From contig CAJXTM010000224.1 of assembly GCA_913061385.1 (NCBI GenBank), positions 1-6,559 of the forward strand: a DNA stretch of 6,559 nt, written 5' to 3'. This DNA comes from an uncultured Rhodopirellula sp. (GTDB taxonomy: Bacteria > Planctomycetota > Planctomycetia > Pirellulales > Pirellulaceae). The notes below the pieces were generated by a model. The model ran no database searches, was not told where the DNA came from, and saw only the letters and a list, made by a program, of their open reading frames with translations. Positions 1 to 6,559 of the stretch are shown here, piece by piece (within the stretch, counting starts at the first letter, position 1; each line of letters starts with the position of its first letter). A program made the position numbers and the translations under genes.

Positions 1-48
1 TCTACACGTAAGGAGTCGTCGGCAGCGTCAGATGTGTATAAGAGACAG
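1..48 (+). other. Residual Illumina Nextera i5-side adapter (not genomic)
   Basis: The first 48 bases read as a Nextera adapter in correct order. Positions 1-7 match the 3' end of the P5 arm, 8-15 (GTAAGGAG) match the i5 index known as S505/N505, 16-29 (TCGTCGGCAGCGTC) are the read-1 primer part, and 30-48 (AGATGTGTATAAGAGACAG) are the 19-bp Tn5 mosaic end. Genomic sequence begins at 49. This is established adapter sequence recalled from memory; the order of all four parts makes coincidence implausible. It should not be annotated as a transposon end. Confidence 0.98.
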
Positions 49-153
49 CAGTTTACACCGGGGAATAATGGCCCGTTAAGCAGCAGAAAACGAAAGCTTG
101 AATTATGCTGTGAGAAGGTTTTTGTACGGTCCCAATTAAAAAGTTGAACGTCC

Positions 154-3100
154 ATGCGGCACACGCTGTTTCTTTCAATCCTGTGGGCAGTCCTGCTGCC
201 AGATGCCCTGCAGGCTCAAAATGATGTCGCAGCGAAACCCATTGTGGGCCTTCGCGAAAATCCAGTTGCAGGCTTTGCATTTGTGAATGCTGAAGTGGTG
301 GTTTCGCCAAGTCAGACCATTGCTGATGCGACCGTTCTTGTGGAGGGTGCTTCCATCACGGCCGTAGGGCAACAGCAAACCATTCCTGCGGGTTATCAAA
401 TCATCGATTGTGAGGGTAAACGGATTTACCCTGGCTTGATTGACGCCTGGAGCGAAAGTGATGTCGCTGTCAACCAATCGCTGCCAGGCTATTGGAATGG
501 CAACGTGACTCCACAAGTCAGGGCTGCAGCTGCCATTGAGGGAACCGTACCTGATGCGTCGAAGTTGAGGTCGCAGGGTATCGCGGCTCGATTGATTGCA
601 CCTAAGGGAGGAATTGTTAAAGGTAGCAGTTGTGTGATGCTCACTGGCGAAGGATCCAAAGGACGCAGTTTGTTATTGGATGATGCCTGGCAGCATTTGC
701 TATTGACCGTACCACGCAGTGGGTCACGTGCGAGATACCCAAATTCACCGATGGGTGCCATTGCACTGCTACGCCAGTCGTTTCATGACGCTGATTGGTA
801 TAAGCAGGCGTGGAATGCATACAACGCCACTCCGCAACTCGATCGTCCCGACAGAAATATTGCGTTGCAGGTCTTAGCAGACGCGATTGATTCACAGACA
901 TTCTTGATTGACGCCCCCAATGATCGAATGGCTATTAGGGCGGATAGCTTCGCACGGGAGTTTTCATTGCAGGCGATCATTCGTGGATCGGGACAAGAGT
1001 ATCGGCAGTTAGATGAAATCATTGCAACAAACCGACCTTATCTCTTGCCGGTGGATTTTCCAGATGCTCCTGATGTGAAAACAGCAGACGCAGCACGTGA
1101 TGTCACTCTGCAGGAACTGATGCACTGGGAACTGGCTCCCGAGAATCCAGCAAGAATGGCTGATGCCGGTGTGAAAATCTGCTTGACCACGGACGGGCTT
1201 GATGATGTGGGTAAGTTTTTGAAGCAGGTTCGCGTGGCGGTAGCACGTGGGCTTGAAGAGGAACAGGCTTTGGCGGCTCTGACGGTCGTTCCAGCTGAAT
1301 TGCTGGGTGTACAAGATGAGGTGGGGCGCATTGAATCCGGCATGATTGCAAACTTGGTGATTACTGATGGGAATCTCTTCTCAGAAGGAACAAAAGTTCT
1401 TGAATGTTGGGTGGCAGGAGAGAGATTTGTGATCGGTGCAGGTCCCAAGACAGAGCTTCCTGTTCTTGCGGGTAAGTGGGAGTTTTCCGTCCATCATGCT
1501 GACGTCCGAAATCTGAAACTCAGGCTGGAACTCGAAGGGTCGGAAGGGAAAATCAGCGGGTCAGTTTTTGCAACTGAGAGTGCGGACAAGCCTGCCAAGC
1601 AACGAAAGCAGAAGAACAAACGAAATGAACAGAAAGAGCAACCAAAGGTTGTTTCAGCCAAACTGCAGGACTCGATTCAGCAAAGGGATCGTTTTACCGC
1701 TAACCTCAATCTAAGTGAAGTCGATAAAAGACTCCCGCCCGGTATTTCGCAAATGACGATAATCACGCTGGAGAGCGATGGCGATGTACCAGATGTCATT
1801 GCTGCGTTGATGCTGCCAAGCGGTGATTCACAACATGTGATACTGAAGCGTCTTGATGATGTGGTAGCAGTCGCAGAGGTTGAGGGTGACTCGTCAGTAG
1901 AGGTAGAAACGAATCCAAAGTCTGATGCTGTTATGGAAGATGCCAAGGATGACGCTGATTCATCATCGAAAGCTTATTCCCAAGTGCGATTTCCTTTTGG
2001 TGCCTTTGGTGCTGATGAGCGAATTGCTGAACGTGGAACGGTCTTGTTCCGCAATGCAACGGTTTGGACTTGTGATGAAGCGGGTAAGTTGGAAGATGCA
2101 GATGTTCTGATTCGGGACGGTTTAATCGTGAAGGTTGGTTCTGGAATCAAGCTCCCCGCTGAATGCCGTGTAGTCGACGCCAGCGGCAAGCACATTACTC
2201 CAGGCCTGATTGATTGCCATTCTCATATGGGAACTGATGGGGGTGTCAACGAGTCGGGGCAGGCAGTCACCTCTGAGGTTCGTATTGGTGATTTTATCGA
2301 CAATAGCGATATCCAAATCTACCGACAGTTGGCGGGTGGACTAACAACATCGAACATCCTGCACGGATCAGCAAATCCAATCGGTGGACAGAACCAGGTC
2401 ATCAAACTCCGTTGGAGTCAGACCATGGATGGGCTAAAGATGAAAGAAGCGCCCAGGGGTATCAAATTCGCCCTCGGTGAGAATGTGAAACGCAACCAGA
2501 GTCGCTACCCCAACACCCGGATGGGTGTCGAGCAGATTATCCGTGATCAATTACTTGCCGCACGTGAGTACCAAGCCAAGTGGAGACGCTGGAAAAGTGG
2601 GCAGCATGATACTCTGCCGCCCCGCATCGACCTGCAGCTTGAAGCATTGAGCGAAGTGCAAAATGGAGAGCGTTGGATACACTGTCACAGTTATCGGCAG
2701 GATGAAATCGTCGCCACGTTGGATGTGTTGGAAGAGTTTGGTGTTCAGATTGGAACTTTGCAGCATATTCTCGAAGGTTACAAAGTGGCCGATCGGATGG
2801 CACGTCACGGAGCAATGGGCTCGTCGTTTTCCGATTGGTGGGCTTACAAGTTCGAAGTTCTGGACGCAATTCCGTATAACGGCGCGCTGATGCATGACCG
2901 TGGAGTGGTGGTATCGTTCAACAGTGATGATCGGGAACTTGCCCGGCATCTCAATACAGAAGCAGCCAAAGCAACAAAATATGGAGGCGTGCCGGAAGTC
3001 GAAGCATTGAAGTTTGTCACGCTTAACCCAGCCAAACAACTGCGGATTGATCAATACGTCGGTTCGCTCCGGAAAGGAAAGCACGCAGACCTTGTGGTTT

Positions 3101-3375
3101 GGAGCGGACGACCTTTGTCGACCCTGACTAGATGTGAGCAGACTTGGGTCGATGGACGCTGTTATTTTGACCTTCGTAAAGATCGGGATCTGCAGTCTCG
3201 TGATTCGGAGCTGCGTGCTCGATTGATACAAAAGGTCTTGAATGGTGGCCGCAGTGCATCGAAGTCGACGCCGAAAGAAATTGCCGAGGAAGATCGCTGG
3301 GTAAAGCACGACGTTCATTGTGCTGCCCACGGGAGTCATGAGTACGATTACACCGGAAACCTCAAGAAGAACTGA
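154..3375 (+). CDS. Exported two-module amidohydrolase (imidazolonepropionase-like); N-terminal module lacks metal ligands
   Basis: The predicted product has 1,073 residues. Residues 1-21 look like a Sec signal peptide (R2, H3, a hydrophobic core, then ALQA before Q22), so it is probably exported. An in-frame TGA at 145-147 makes ATG 154 the first possible ATG; no Shine-Dalgarno is visible. Module 1 (about 40-435) has the amidohydrolase layout, but its GLID motif is followed by A-W-S-E (W99 and E101 where an HxH is expected); D347 remains. Residues 440-565 form a beta-rich insert split by a basic stretch (477-498) and followed by an acidic one (574-606). Module 2 (about 625-1010) carries GLIDCHSH (H689, H691), GSANPIGGQN (738-747), GIKFALGENVK (769-779), HCH (843-845), LQH (H871) and NSDD (D925, D926), the ligand set of a metal-dependent amidohydrolase. 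Both modules share a RYPN..MG motif (194-201 and 784-791), consistent with internal duplication. The tail has clustered histidines (1052-1062). Family membership is firm, but the substrate (cyclic amide, peptide or other) is unknown. It is the first gene of a likely operon with the next one. Confidence 0.93.
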   Translation: MRHTLFLSILWAVLLPDALQAQNDVAAKPIVGLRENPVAGFAFVNAEVVVSPSQTIADATVLVEGASITAVGQQQTIPAGYQIIDCEGKRIYPGLIDAWSESDVAVNQSLPGYWNGNVTPQVRAAAAIEGTVPDASKLRSQGIAARLIAPKGGIVKGSSCVMLTGEGSKGRSLLLDDAWQHLLLTVPRSGSRARYPNSPMGAIALLRQSFHDADWYKQAWNAYNATPQLDRPDRNIALQVLADAIDSQTFLIDAPNDRMAIRADSFAREFSLQAIIRGSGQEYRQLDEIIATNRPYLLPVDFPDAPDVKTADAARDVTLQELMHWELAPENPARMADAGVKICLTTDGLDDVGKFLKQVRVAVARGLEEEQALAALTVVPAELLGVQDEVGRIESGMIANLVITDGNLFSEGTKVLECWVAGERFVIGAGPKTELPVLAGKWEFSVHHADVRNLKLRLELEGSEGKISGSVFATESADKPAKQRKQKNKRNEQKEQPKVVSAKLQDSIQQRDRFTANLNLSEVDKRLPPGISQMTIITLESDGDVPDVIAALMLPSGDSQHVILKRLDDVVAVAEVEGDSSVEVETNPKSDAVMEDAKDDADSSSKAYSQVRFPFGAFGADERIAERGTVLFRNATVWTCDEAGKLEDADVLIRDGLIVKVGSGIKLPAECRVVDASGKHITPGLIDCHSHMGTDGGVNESGQAVTSEVRIGDFIDNSDIQIYRQLAGGLTTSNILHGSANPIGGQNQVIKLRWSQTMDGLKMKEAPRGIKFALGENVKRNQSRYPNTRMGVEQIIRDQLLAAREYQAKWRRWKSGQHDTLPPRIDLQLEALSEVQNGERWIHCHSYRQDEIVATLDVLEEFGVQIGTLQHILEGYKVADRMARHGAMGSSFSDWWAYKFEVLDAIPYNGALMHDRGVVVSFNSDDRELARHLNTEAAKATKYGGVPEVEALKFVTLNPAKQLRIDQYVGSLRKGKHADLVVWSGRPLSTLTRCEQTWVDGRCYFDLRKDRDLQSRDSELRARLIQKVLNGGRSASKSTPKEIAEEDRWVKHDVHCAAHGSHEYDYTGNLKKN

Positions 3376-3382
3376 GCAAATT

Positions 3383-4756
3383 ATGAAACGGTGTAAGCAA
3401 CCAAACCAATTGATGGTAATCGGATTAAGAATCATGAGTGGATTAAGACTGACCACGGCCGCCTGTGTTGTCTTGGCAATGTTGTCCAGCAGCGAGGCCC
3501 ATGACCAGGTTCCCGGCCCTCCGCAAAGTCGTCCCATTGTGATTCGAAATGCCACGATCCACGTAATTGATGGACCTGATATTAAGAATGGTGATGTGTT
3601 ATTCGAAGCTGGTAAAATTATATCCATCGGTAAGGATTTGGAAGCTTCTGAAAAAGCCGTGGAGATTGATGGAGATGGTAAACACCTTTACCCTGGCCTG
3701 ATTGAATCGATGACAGACCTTGGCTTGCGTGAGATCAGTGCAGTCGAAGAAACTGATGATCGTACTGAGTACGGTGAACTGAACCCAAATGCGAGGGCGT
3801 GGGTCGCTGTAAATCCCGATAGTGAGCTGATTCCCGTGGCACGAGCTGGCGGTGTTTTGACCGTGATGACAGCACCTCGTGGAAGGTACCTTCGCGGGCA
3901 GACCGCCGTAATCAACCTAGATGGTTGGACGGTCGCGGAAATGAAGCTCAAAACGCCAGCAGGGTTGTATATCGACTGGGGTGCCATGCAACCGCGGGGT
4001 AGCAGTGCAGCCGATCGCCGTAAGAGCCGAGAACAAAAACTTGCGGATTTGGATGCGTTGTTGGATTCCGTGCGTCGTTACCAGAAGGCTCGTGGGACGA
4101 CGCCAGATACCACAGCGACCGACATCAGGCTTGAGAGTCTGATTCCAGTGGTGAACGGACAATTGCCCGTTTATGTCGAAGCTGATCGGCAGATGGAAAT
4201 CGAATCTGCTGTCGCTTATGGACAAGCACAAGGCTTATCGATTGTGATTTACGGTGGCTACGATGCGGAGCAATGTGCCGAGCTGCTGAAGCAATATGAT
4301 GTACCGGTAATTATCGCCTCCACTTACCGTCTGCCACTTCGCCGTGATGAAGCTTACGACACGGCCTATACACTGCCAGAACGACTGCGGGCCGCGGGCA
4401 TTAAATTTGCCATTTGTGGAGAGGGAGCTGGTTCTCCCGGAGGTGCAGCAAATGCAAGGAATCTTCCTTACCATGCTGGCGTCGCAGTAGCGTATGGTCT
4501 GCCACACGCTGACGGTTTACGGGCGATCACACTATCAGCAGCAGAGATTCTTGGAGTTGCTGACCGAGTGGGGTCCATTACCACTGGCAAAGATGCGACT
4601 TTGATCCTAGCAGATGGTGATATTCTGGAAACGGAAACGAACGTGGAGGCTGCTTTCATTCAAGGACGCGCCGTGGATCTCGGAAGTCGGCATAAAACGT
4701 TGTACGAAAAGTACAAGCTGAAGTACTTGCGCCGTCGCGAGCCGCTACGTCAGTGA
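3383..4756 (+). CDS. Exported amidohydrolase-like protein without metal ligands (probable pseudoenzyme)
   Basis: The product has 457 residues from ATG 3383, which lies 7 bp after the previous stop codon; this points to co-transcription and possibly translational coupling. The frame is open further upstream to ATG 3320, but that start would overlap the previous gene by 56 bp and add a hydrophilic leader. ATG 3434 would give a more compact signal peptide (hydrophobic core TTAACVVLAML, cleavage near SSEA|H) and is a real alternative. The rest has amidohydrolase layout: a small beta domain with NATIHVIDG, then YPGLIE at 103-108, a barrel, and a closing segment with ILGVADRVGSITTGKDATLI. It aligns by eye with both modules of the upstream protein, but the ligand positions are changed: HxH becomes M110 and D112, the strand-5 histidines become Y264 and E266, the strand-6 histidine becomes G292, and the aspartate becomes E347. 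A conventional metal-dependent hydrolase is therefore unlikely. A structural or regulatory partner of the upstream enzyme is my inference; a metal-independent activity cannot be excluded. Confidence 0.9.
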   Translation: MKRCKQPNQLMVIGLRIMSGLRLTTAACVVLAMLSSSEAHDQVPGPPQSRPIVIRNATIHVIDGPDIKNGDVLFEAGKIISIGKDLEASEKAVEIDGDGKHLYPGLIESMTDLGLREISAVEETDDRTEYGELNPNARAWVAVNPDSELIPVARAGGVLTVMTAPRGRYLRGQTAVINLDGWTVAEMKLKTPAGLYIDWGAMQPRGSSAADRRKSREQKLADLDALLDSVRRYQKARGTTPDTTATDIRLESLIPVVNGQLPVYVEADRQMEIESAVAYGQAQGLSIVIYGGYDAEQCAELLKQYDVPVIIASTYRLPLRRDEAYDTAYTLPERLRAAGIKFAICGEGAGSPGGAANARNLPYHAGVAVAYGLPHADGLRAITLSAAEILGVADRVGSITTGKDATLILADGDILETETNVEAAFIQGRAVDLGSRHKTLYEKYKLKYLRRREPLRQ

Positions 4757-4778
4757 GTGGCGTGAAAAGATAGAATCT

Positions 4779-6350
4779 CTAAACCCAGTTCTGCTGTGCC
4801 ATGGTGTTTGCAGCAACAGCGGTTGCAGGCGGAGTGTCTGAGTGTCTGGCGTTTGAATTTTCTTGGGCCTTTTCTTGCGTCTTGTCCGGGCGGACGGTAT
4901 GTGTTGTGTGTGGCAGCAGGAGCCAAGTAAGAATCAACAAGGTGATGGTCAGTAGAAAGGTGACGATTCTAACCGTCCACCGATCTTGGATCGTGAGTGT
5001 TCGGTCTGTGCGCATTCCGCGTGCCCATAGCACAAAGGCAGACCCACCCATGATCATCAGAACATTCACCAACACCAGTAGGATGGGACCCAGCACAGGT
5101 ACTCCGACGGGGTTGGTGTCCCAGGTCCAGACGTGGAACGCGAGTTGCAGGCCAGCGGTTGAAATGGGTGGTACAAGCGCAGCTGCGATGGCCGCACCGG
5201 CCAAGGCAGCTGACAGGTGTCGTCTGGTTCTGGCATAGGTCGCTGCGAAACCGCCCACGAGTCCGACACAGAAATCAATGGGAGATGGACTGCACCTAGC
5301 TCGCATTTCAGGAGTCATTACGGGGTCCTGAAAAATCAGCACCAGCCAGCCAAACAGCATGCTGGCGATCAGTGCACAGAAGAAGCCAAGAATGATGGTG
5401 CTGGCAGCGGCGCGAAAAAGCGGGCGATTGCCTTGCGCCAGCGCCAGGCCAGCGCCAATGATTGGTGTCATCAGCGGAGCGATCAGCATGGCCCCGATGA
5501 TGACTGCTGCGGAATCCTGAATGAGCCCGAAGGCGGCAAGCATCGCTGCCGCTGAGATCAGTCCAAAGAACTCAAGGTTGGGAGCAGAGCCAGATTGCAG
5601 GTCCTGTGAAAGATCGATTCTTTCTTGTCGGTCCATCGGCGGCGCCACGTCGGCTGCCCATTGGTAAACCCGACTTGCGACTTTTTCCGGGAACGTGTAG
5701 CCATCATGCAGTAGCCCCACGGAGGTGGTGGTCTTGGAATCAATCAATGTCAGTGCAGTTTTATAGACACGATCAGATGAATCCGGATCGTCGATACCAA
5801 ACAAAATCAGTTCATTGTCAGTGATGTCTTCTTCGTTAATGGCCGTTTTGATTGCATCGGAAAGGTTGTCTCGTTGCAGGTCGACTTCACTGCACAGCGT
5901 CTTGCCTGGAGAAAATCCAAGTAGTTTTTGCGTGACTATCGACGTGACGTGACTTGGTTTTTGAAATGCTGAGAGGATTTTCGATTCTGAACATGGCGGT
6001 TTTCCGATAATGCGAAGCCACAGGGTGGGATGCTTCGAAGTCTGAAAAACCTCTTTCTGCAATTCCGATTGGTCCCCTTCGTACAGCAGAATCAGGCTTC
6101 TGCAGTGATTGTCTTCTGCGTGATTGAGAATGGCATGTGCGTCCGCTTCGATAGTGGCAACAGCCAGATCGGCTGGGTCACAGTTCAGCTCAGTCGCCAG
6201 TGTCTTGCGCCCGTATTCTGCCAGTGCCTTGCGATCTGTGCCCAGAATGGCGACTTTGAGGTTTTCAGCAGAGACGCCATCAATCGAGGCGCACCAAGCA
6301 GCCCCTTTGTTGATTTGCTCTTCCGAGCCTACCGCAACCAGAATACGCAT
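4779..6350 (-). CDS. DUF389 multi-pass membrane protein with N-terminal universal-stress-protein-like domains
   Basis: The product has 523 residues, starting at ATG 6350-6348 and ending in TAG at 4781-4779. Residues 1-115 begin MRILVAVGSEE and alternate beta strands and helices like a universal stress protein (UspA) domain; 120-220 look like a second, more degraded copy (ELILFGIDD at 180-188). Residues 258-480 are the membrane part, with hydrophobic segments near 260-277, 281-304, 313-340, 358-371, 380-405, 417-442 and 460-480. They include two blocks typical of DUF389 proteins (TIGR00341 type): AAVIIGAMLIAPLMTPIIGA (281-300) and AGAAIAAALVPPISTAG (384-400). The last 40 or so residues are a polar tail. 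The place of action is the inner membrane. The function of DUF389 is not established; a transport or sensing role for the soluble half is inference. DUF389 assignment is strong, while the UspA-like assignment rests on secondary-structure pattern and start motif only. A weak GGGA lies about 11 bases before the start. It converges on the amidohydrolase operon with 22 bp between stops. Confidence 0.92.
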   Translation of the reverse strand: MRILVAVGSEEQINKGAAWCASIDGVSAENLKVAILGTDRKALAEYGRKTLATELNCDPADLAVATIEADAHAILNHAEDNHCRSLILLYEGDQSELQKEVFQTSKHPTLWLRIIGKPPCSESKILSAFQKPSHVTSIVTQKLLGFSPGKTLCSEVDLQRDNLSDAIKTAINEEDITDNELILFGIDDPDSSDRVYKTALTLIDSKTTTSVGLLHDGYTFPEKVASRVYQWAADVAPPMDRQERIDLSQDLQSGSAPNLEFFGLISAAAMLAAFGLIQDSAAVIIGAMLIAPLMTPIIGAGLALAQGNRPLFRAAASTIILGFFCALIASMLFGWLVLIFQDPVMTPEMRARCSPSPIDFCVGLVGGFAATYARTRRHLSAALAGAAIAAALVPPISTAGLQLAFHVWTWDTNPVGVPVLGPILLVLVNVLMIMGGSAFVLWARGMRTDRTLTIQDRWTVRIVTFLLTITLLILTWLLLPHTTHTVRPDKTQEKAQENSNARHSDTPPATAVAANTMAQQNWV

Positions 6351-6521
6351 TTGAATTCATTCCCAAAACAAGTTGACCCCCGTGATATATGCTCAAGTCA
6401 TCGAGCCGGGAGTTGGATAAACTATAACGGGCGACTGCGTTTGGTAATCAATGCGGTGTGGTTATTTTTTCTCGAAGCCTTATGGAACCTGATGGGTCAG
6501 TTCAAGCAGCAACTACAAGAT
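6351..6521. other. Upstream region of the DUF389 gene up to the fragment end
   Basis: This 171-bp stretch is the last genomic sequence before the right adapter. It must hold the 5' leader and probably the promoter of the minus-strand gene. On the plus strand a reading frame stays open to the fragment edge; an ATG at 6492 would begin MGQFKQQLQD, which could be the first ten codons of a divergent gene, but ten codons cannot be judged. No tRNA, strong hairpin or long repeat is visible. Confidence 0.5.
6421..6451 (-). promoter_or_regulatory. Weak sigma70-like promoter candidate for the DUF389 gene
   Basis: Read on the minus strand, TTGATT (6451-6446) and TATAGT (6426-6421) lie 19 bases apart and about 70 bases upstream of the ATG. 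The hexamers each resemble the consensus, but the spacer is longer than the ideal 17 and planctomycete promoters are poorly defined, so this is only a candidate. Confidence 0.22.
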
Positions 6522-6559
6522 CTGTCTCTTATACACATCTCCGAGCCCACGAGACCGAG
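6522..6559 (-). other. Residual Illumina Nextera i7-side adapter (not genomic)
   Basis: Positions 6522-6540 (CTGTCTCTTATACACATCT) are the Tn5 mosaic end in inverted orientation to 30-48. Positions 6541-6555 (CCGAGCCCACGAGAC) are the read-2 primer part, and 6556-6559 (CGAG) are the first bases of an i7 index, fitting N710. Genomic sequence ends at 6521. The two mosaic ends form a perfect 19-bp inverted repeat that mimics a transposon but is a library product. Confidence 0.98.

Noticed and set aside
98..126. TTGAAT and TTTGTA with a 17-base spacer as a promoter for the large amidohydrolase
   Set aside because: The second hexamer matches the -10 consensus poorly; the spacing alone is not enough.
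49..147. Open frame from the left genomic edge to a TGA, possible tail of an upstream gene
   Set aside because: Only about 32 codons with no recognisable motif; other frames are similarly short, so it is indistinguishable from chance.
2551..3627. Long minus-strand open frame (358 codons) opposite the amidohydrolase genes
   Set aside because: It spans the junction of two well-supported plus-strand genes and its translation has no recognisable domain pattern; it is an antisense shadow.
4757..4778. Bidirectional terminator between the convergent genes
   Set aside because: The 22-bp gap only shows a 4-bp stem (AGAT/ATCT) with a 3-base loop and no T tract, too weak to call.
6492..6521. Start of a divergent gene at the right edge (MGQFKQQLQD)
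   Set aside because: Ten codons before the adapter with no clear ribosome binding site; an overlapping frame from ATG 6482 is equally open, so no gene is called.
30..6540. Perfect 19-bp terminal inverted repeats suggesting a Tn5-family transposon
   Set aside because: The repeats are engineered mosaic ends next to Nextera primer and index sequence, and no transposase or target-site duplication lies between or beside them.

Overview
The window is one DNA fragment of 6,473 bp (49-6521) still flanked by untrimmed Illumina Nextera adapter sequence at both ends (1-48 and 6522-6559). Only the part between the adapters is genomic. It holds three complete protein genes, tightly packed: two on the plus strand (154-3375 and 3383-4756) and one convergent on the minus strand (6350-4779). 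I see no tRNA, rRNA, CRISPR array, insertion sequence or natural repeat.

The gene content suggests an environmental bacterium, most likely a planctomycete (Pirellulaceae-like). The reasons are a large exported two-module amidohydrolase with a companion gene, a long membrane protein with the DUF389 signature behind stress-protein-like domains, weak or absent Shine-Dalgarno sequences, and intermediate base composition by eye. This assignment is inference from protein style; no marker gene is present.

Left and centre (154-4756): a two-gene operon of exported proteins of the imidazolonepropionase-like amidohydrolase type (COG1228-like). The first gene encodes two amidohydrolase modules separated by a beta-rich insert and charged linkers; the second encodes one further module. 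Of the three modules, only the C-terminal module of the first protein keeps the expected metal ligands (H689, H691, H843 or H845, H871, D925). The other two keep the fold's landmarks but have lost the HxH pair and the barrel histidines. The operon therefore looks like one catalytic unit with two pseudoenzyme modules, possibly acting as a periplasmic assembly. Its substrate cannot be read from the sequence.

Right (4779-6350, minus): a 523-residue inner-membrane protein with an N-terminal soluble half resembling tandem universal-stress-protein domains, then a DUF389 multi-pass membrane domain. It converges on the amidohydrolase operon with only 22 bp between stop codons, and no functional link is evident. 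The last 171 bp of genomic sequence (6351-6521) is its upstream region, with one weak promoter candidate and possibly the start of a divergent gene cut by the fragment end.
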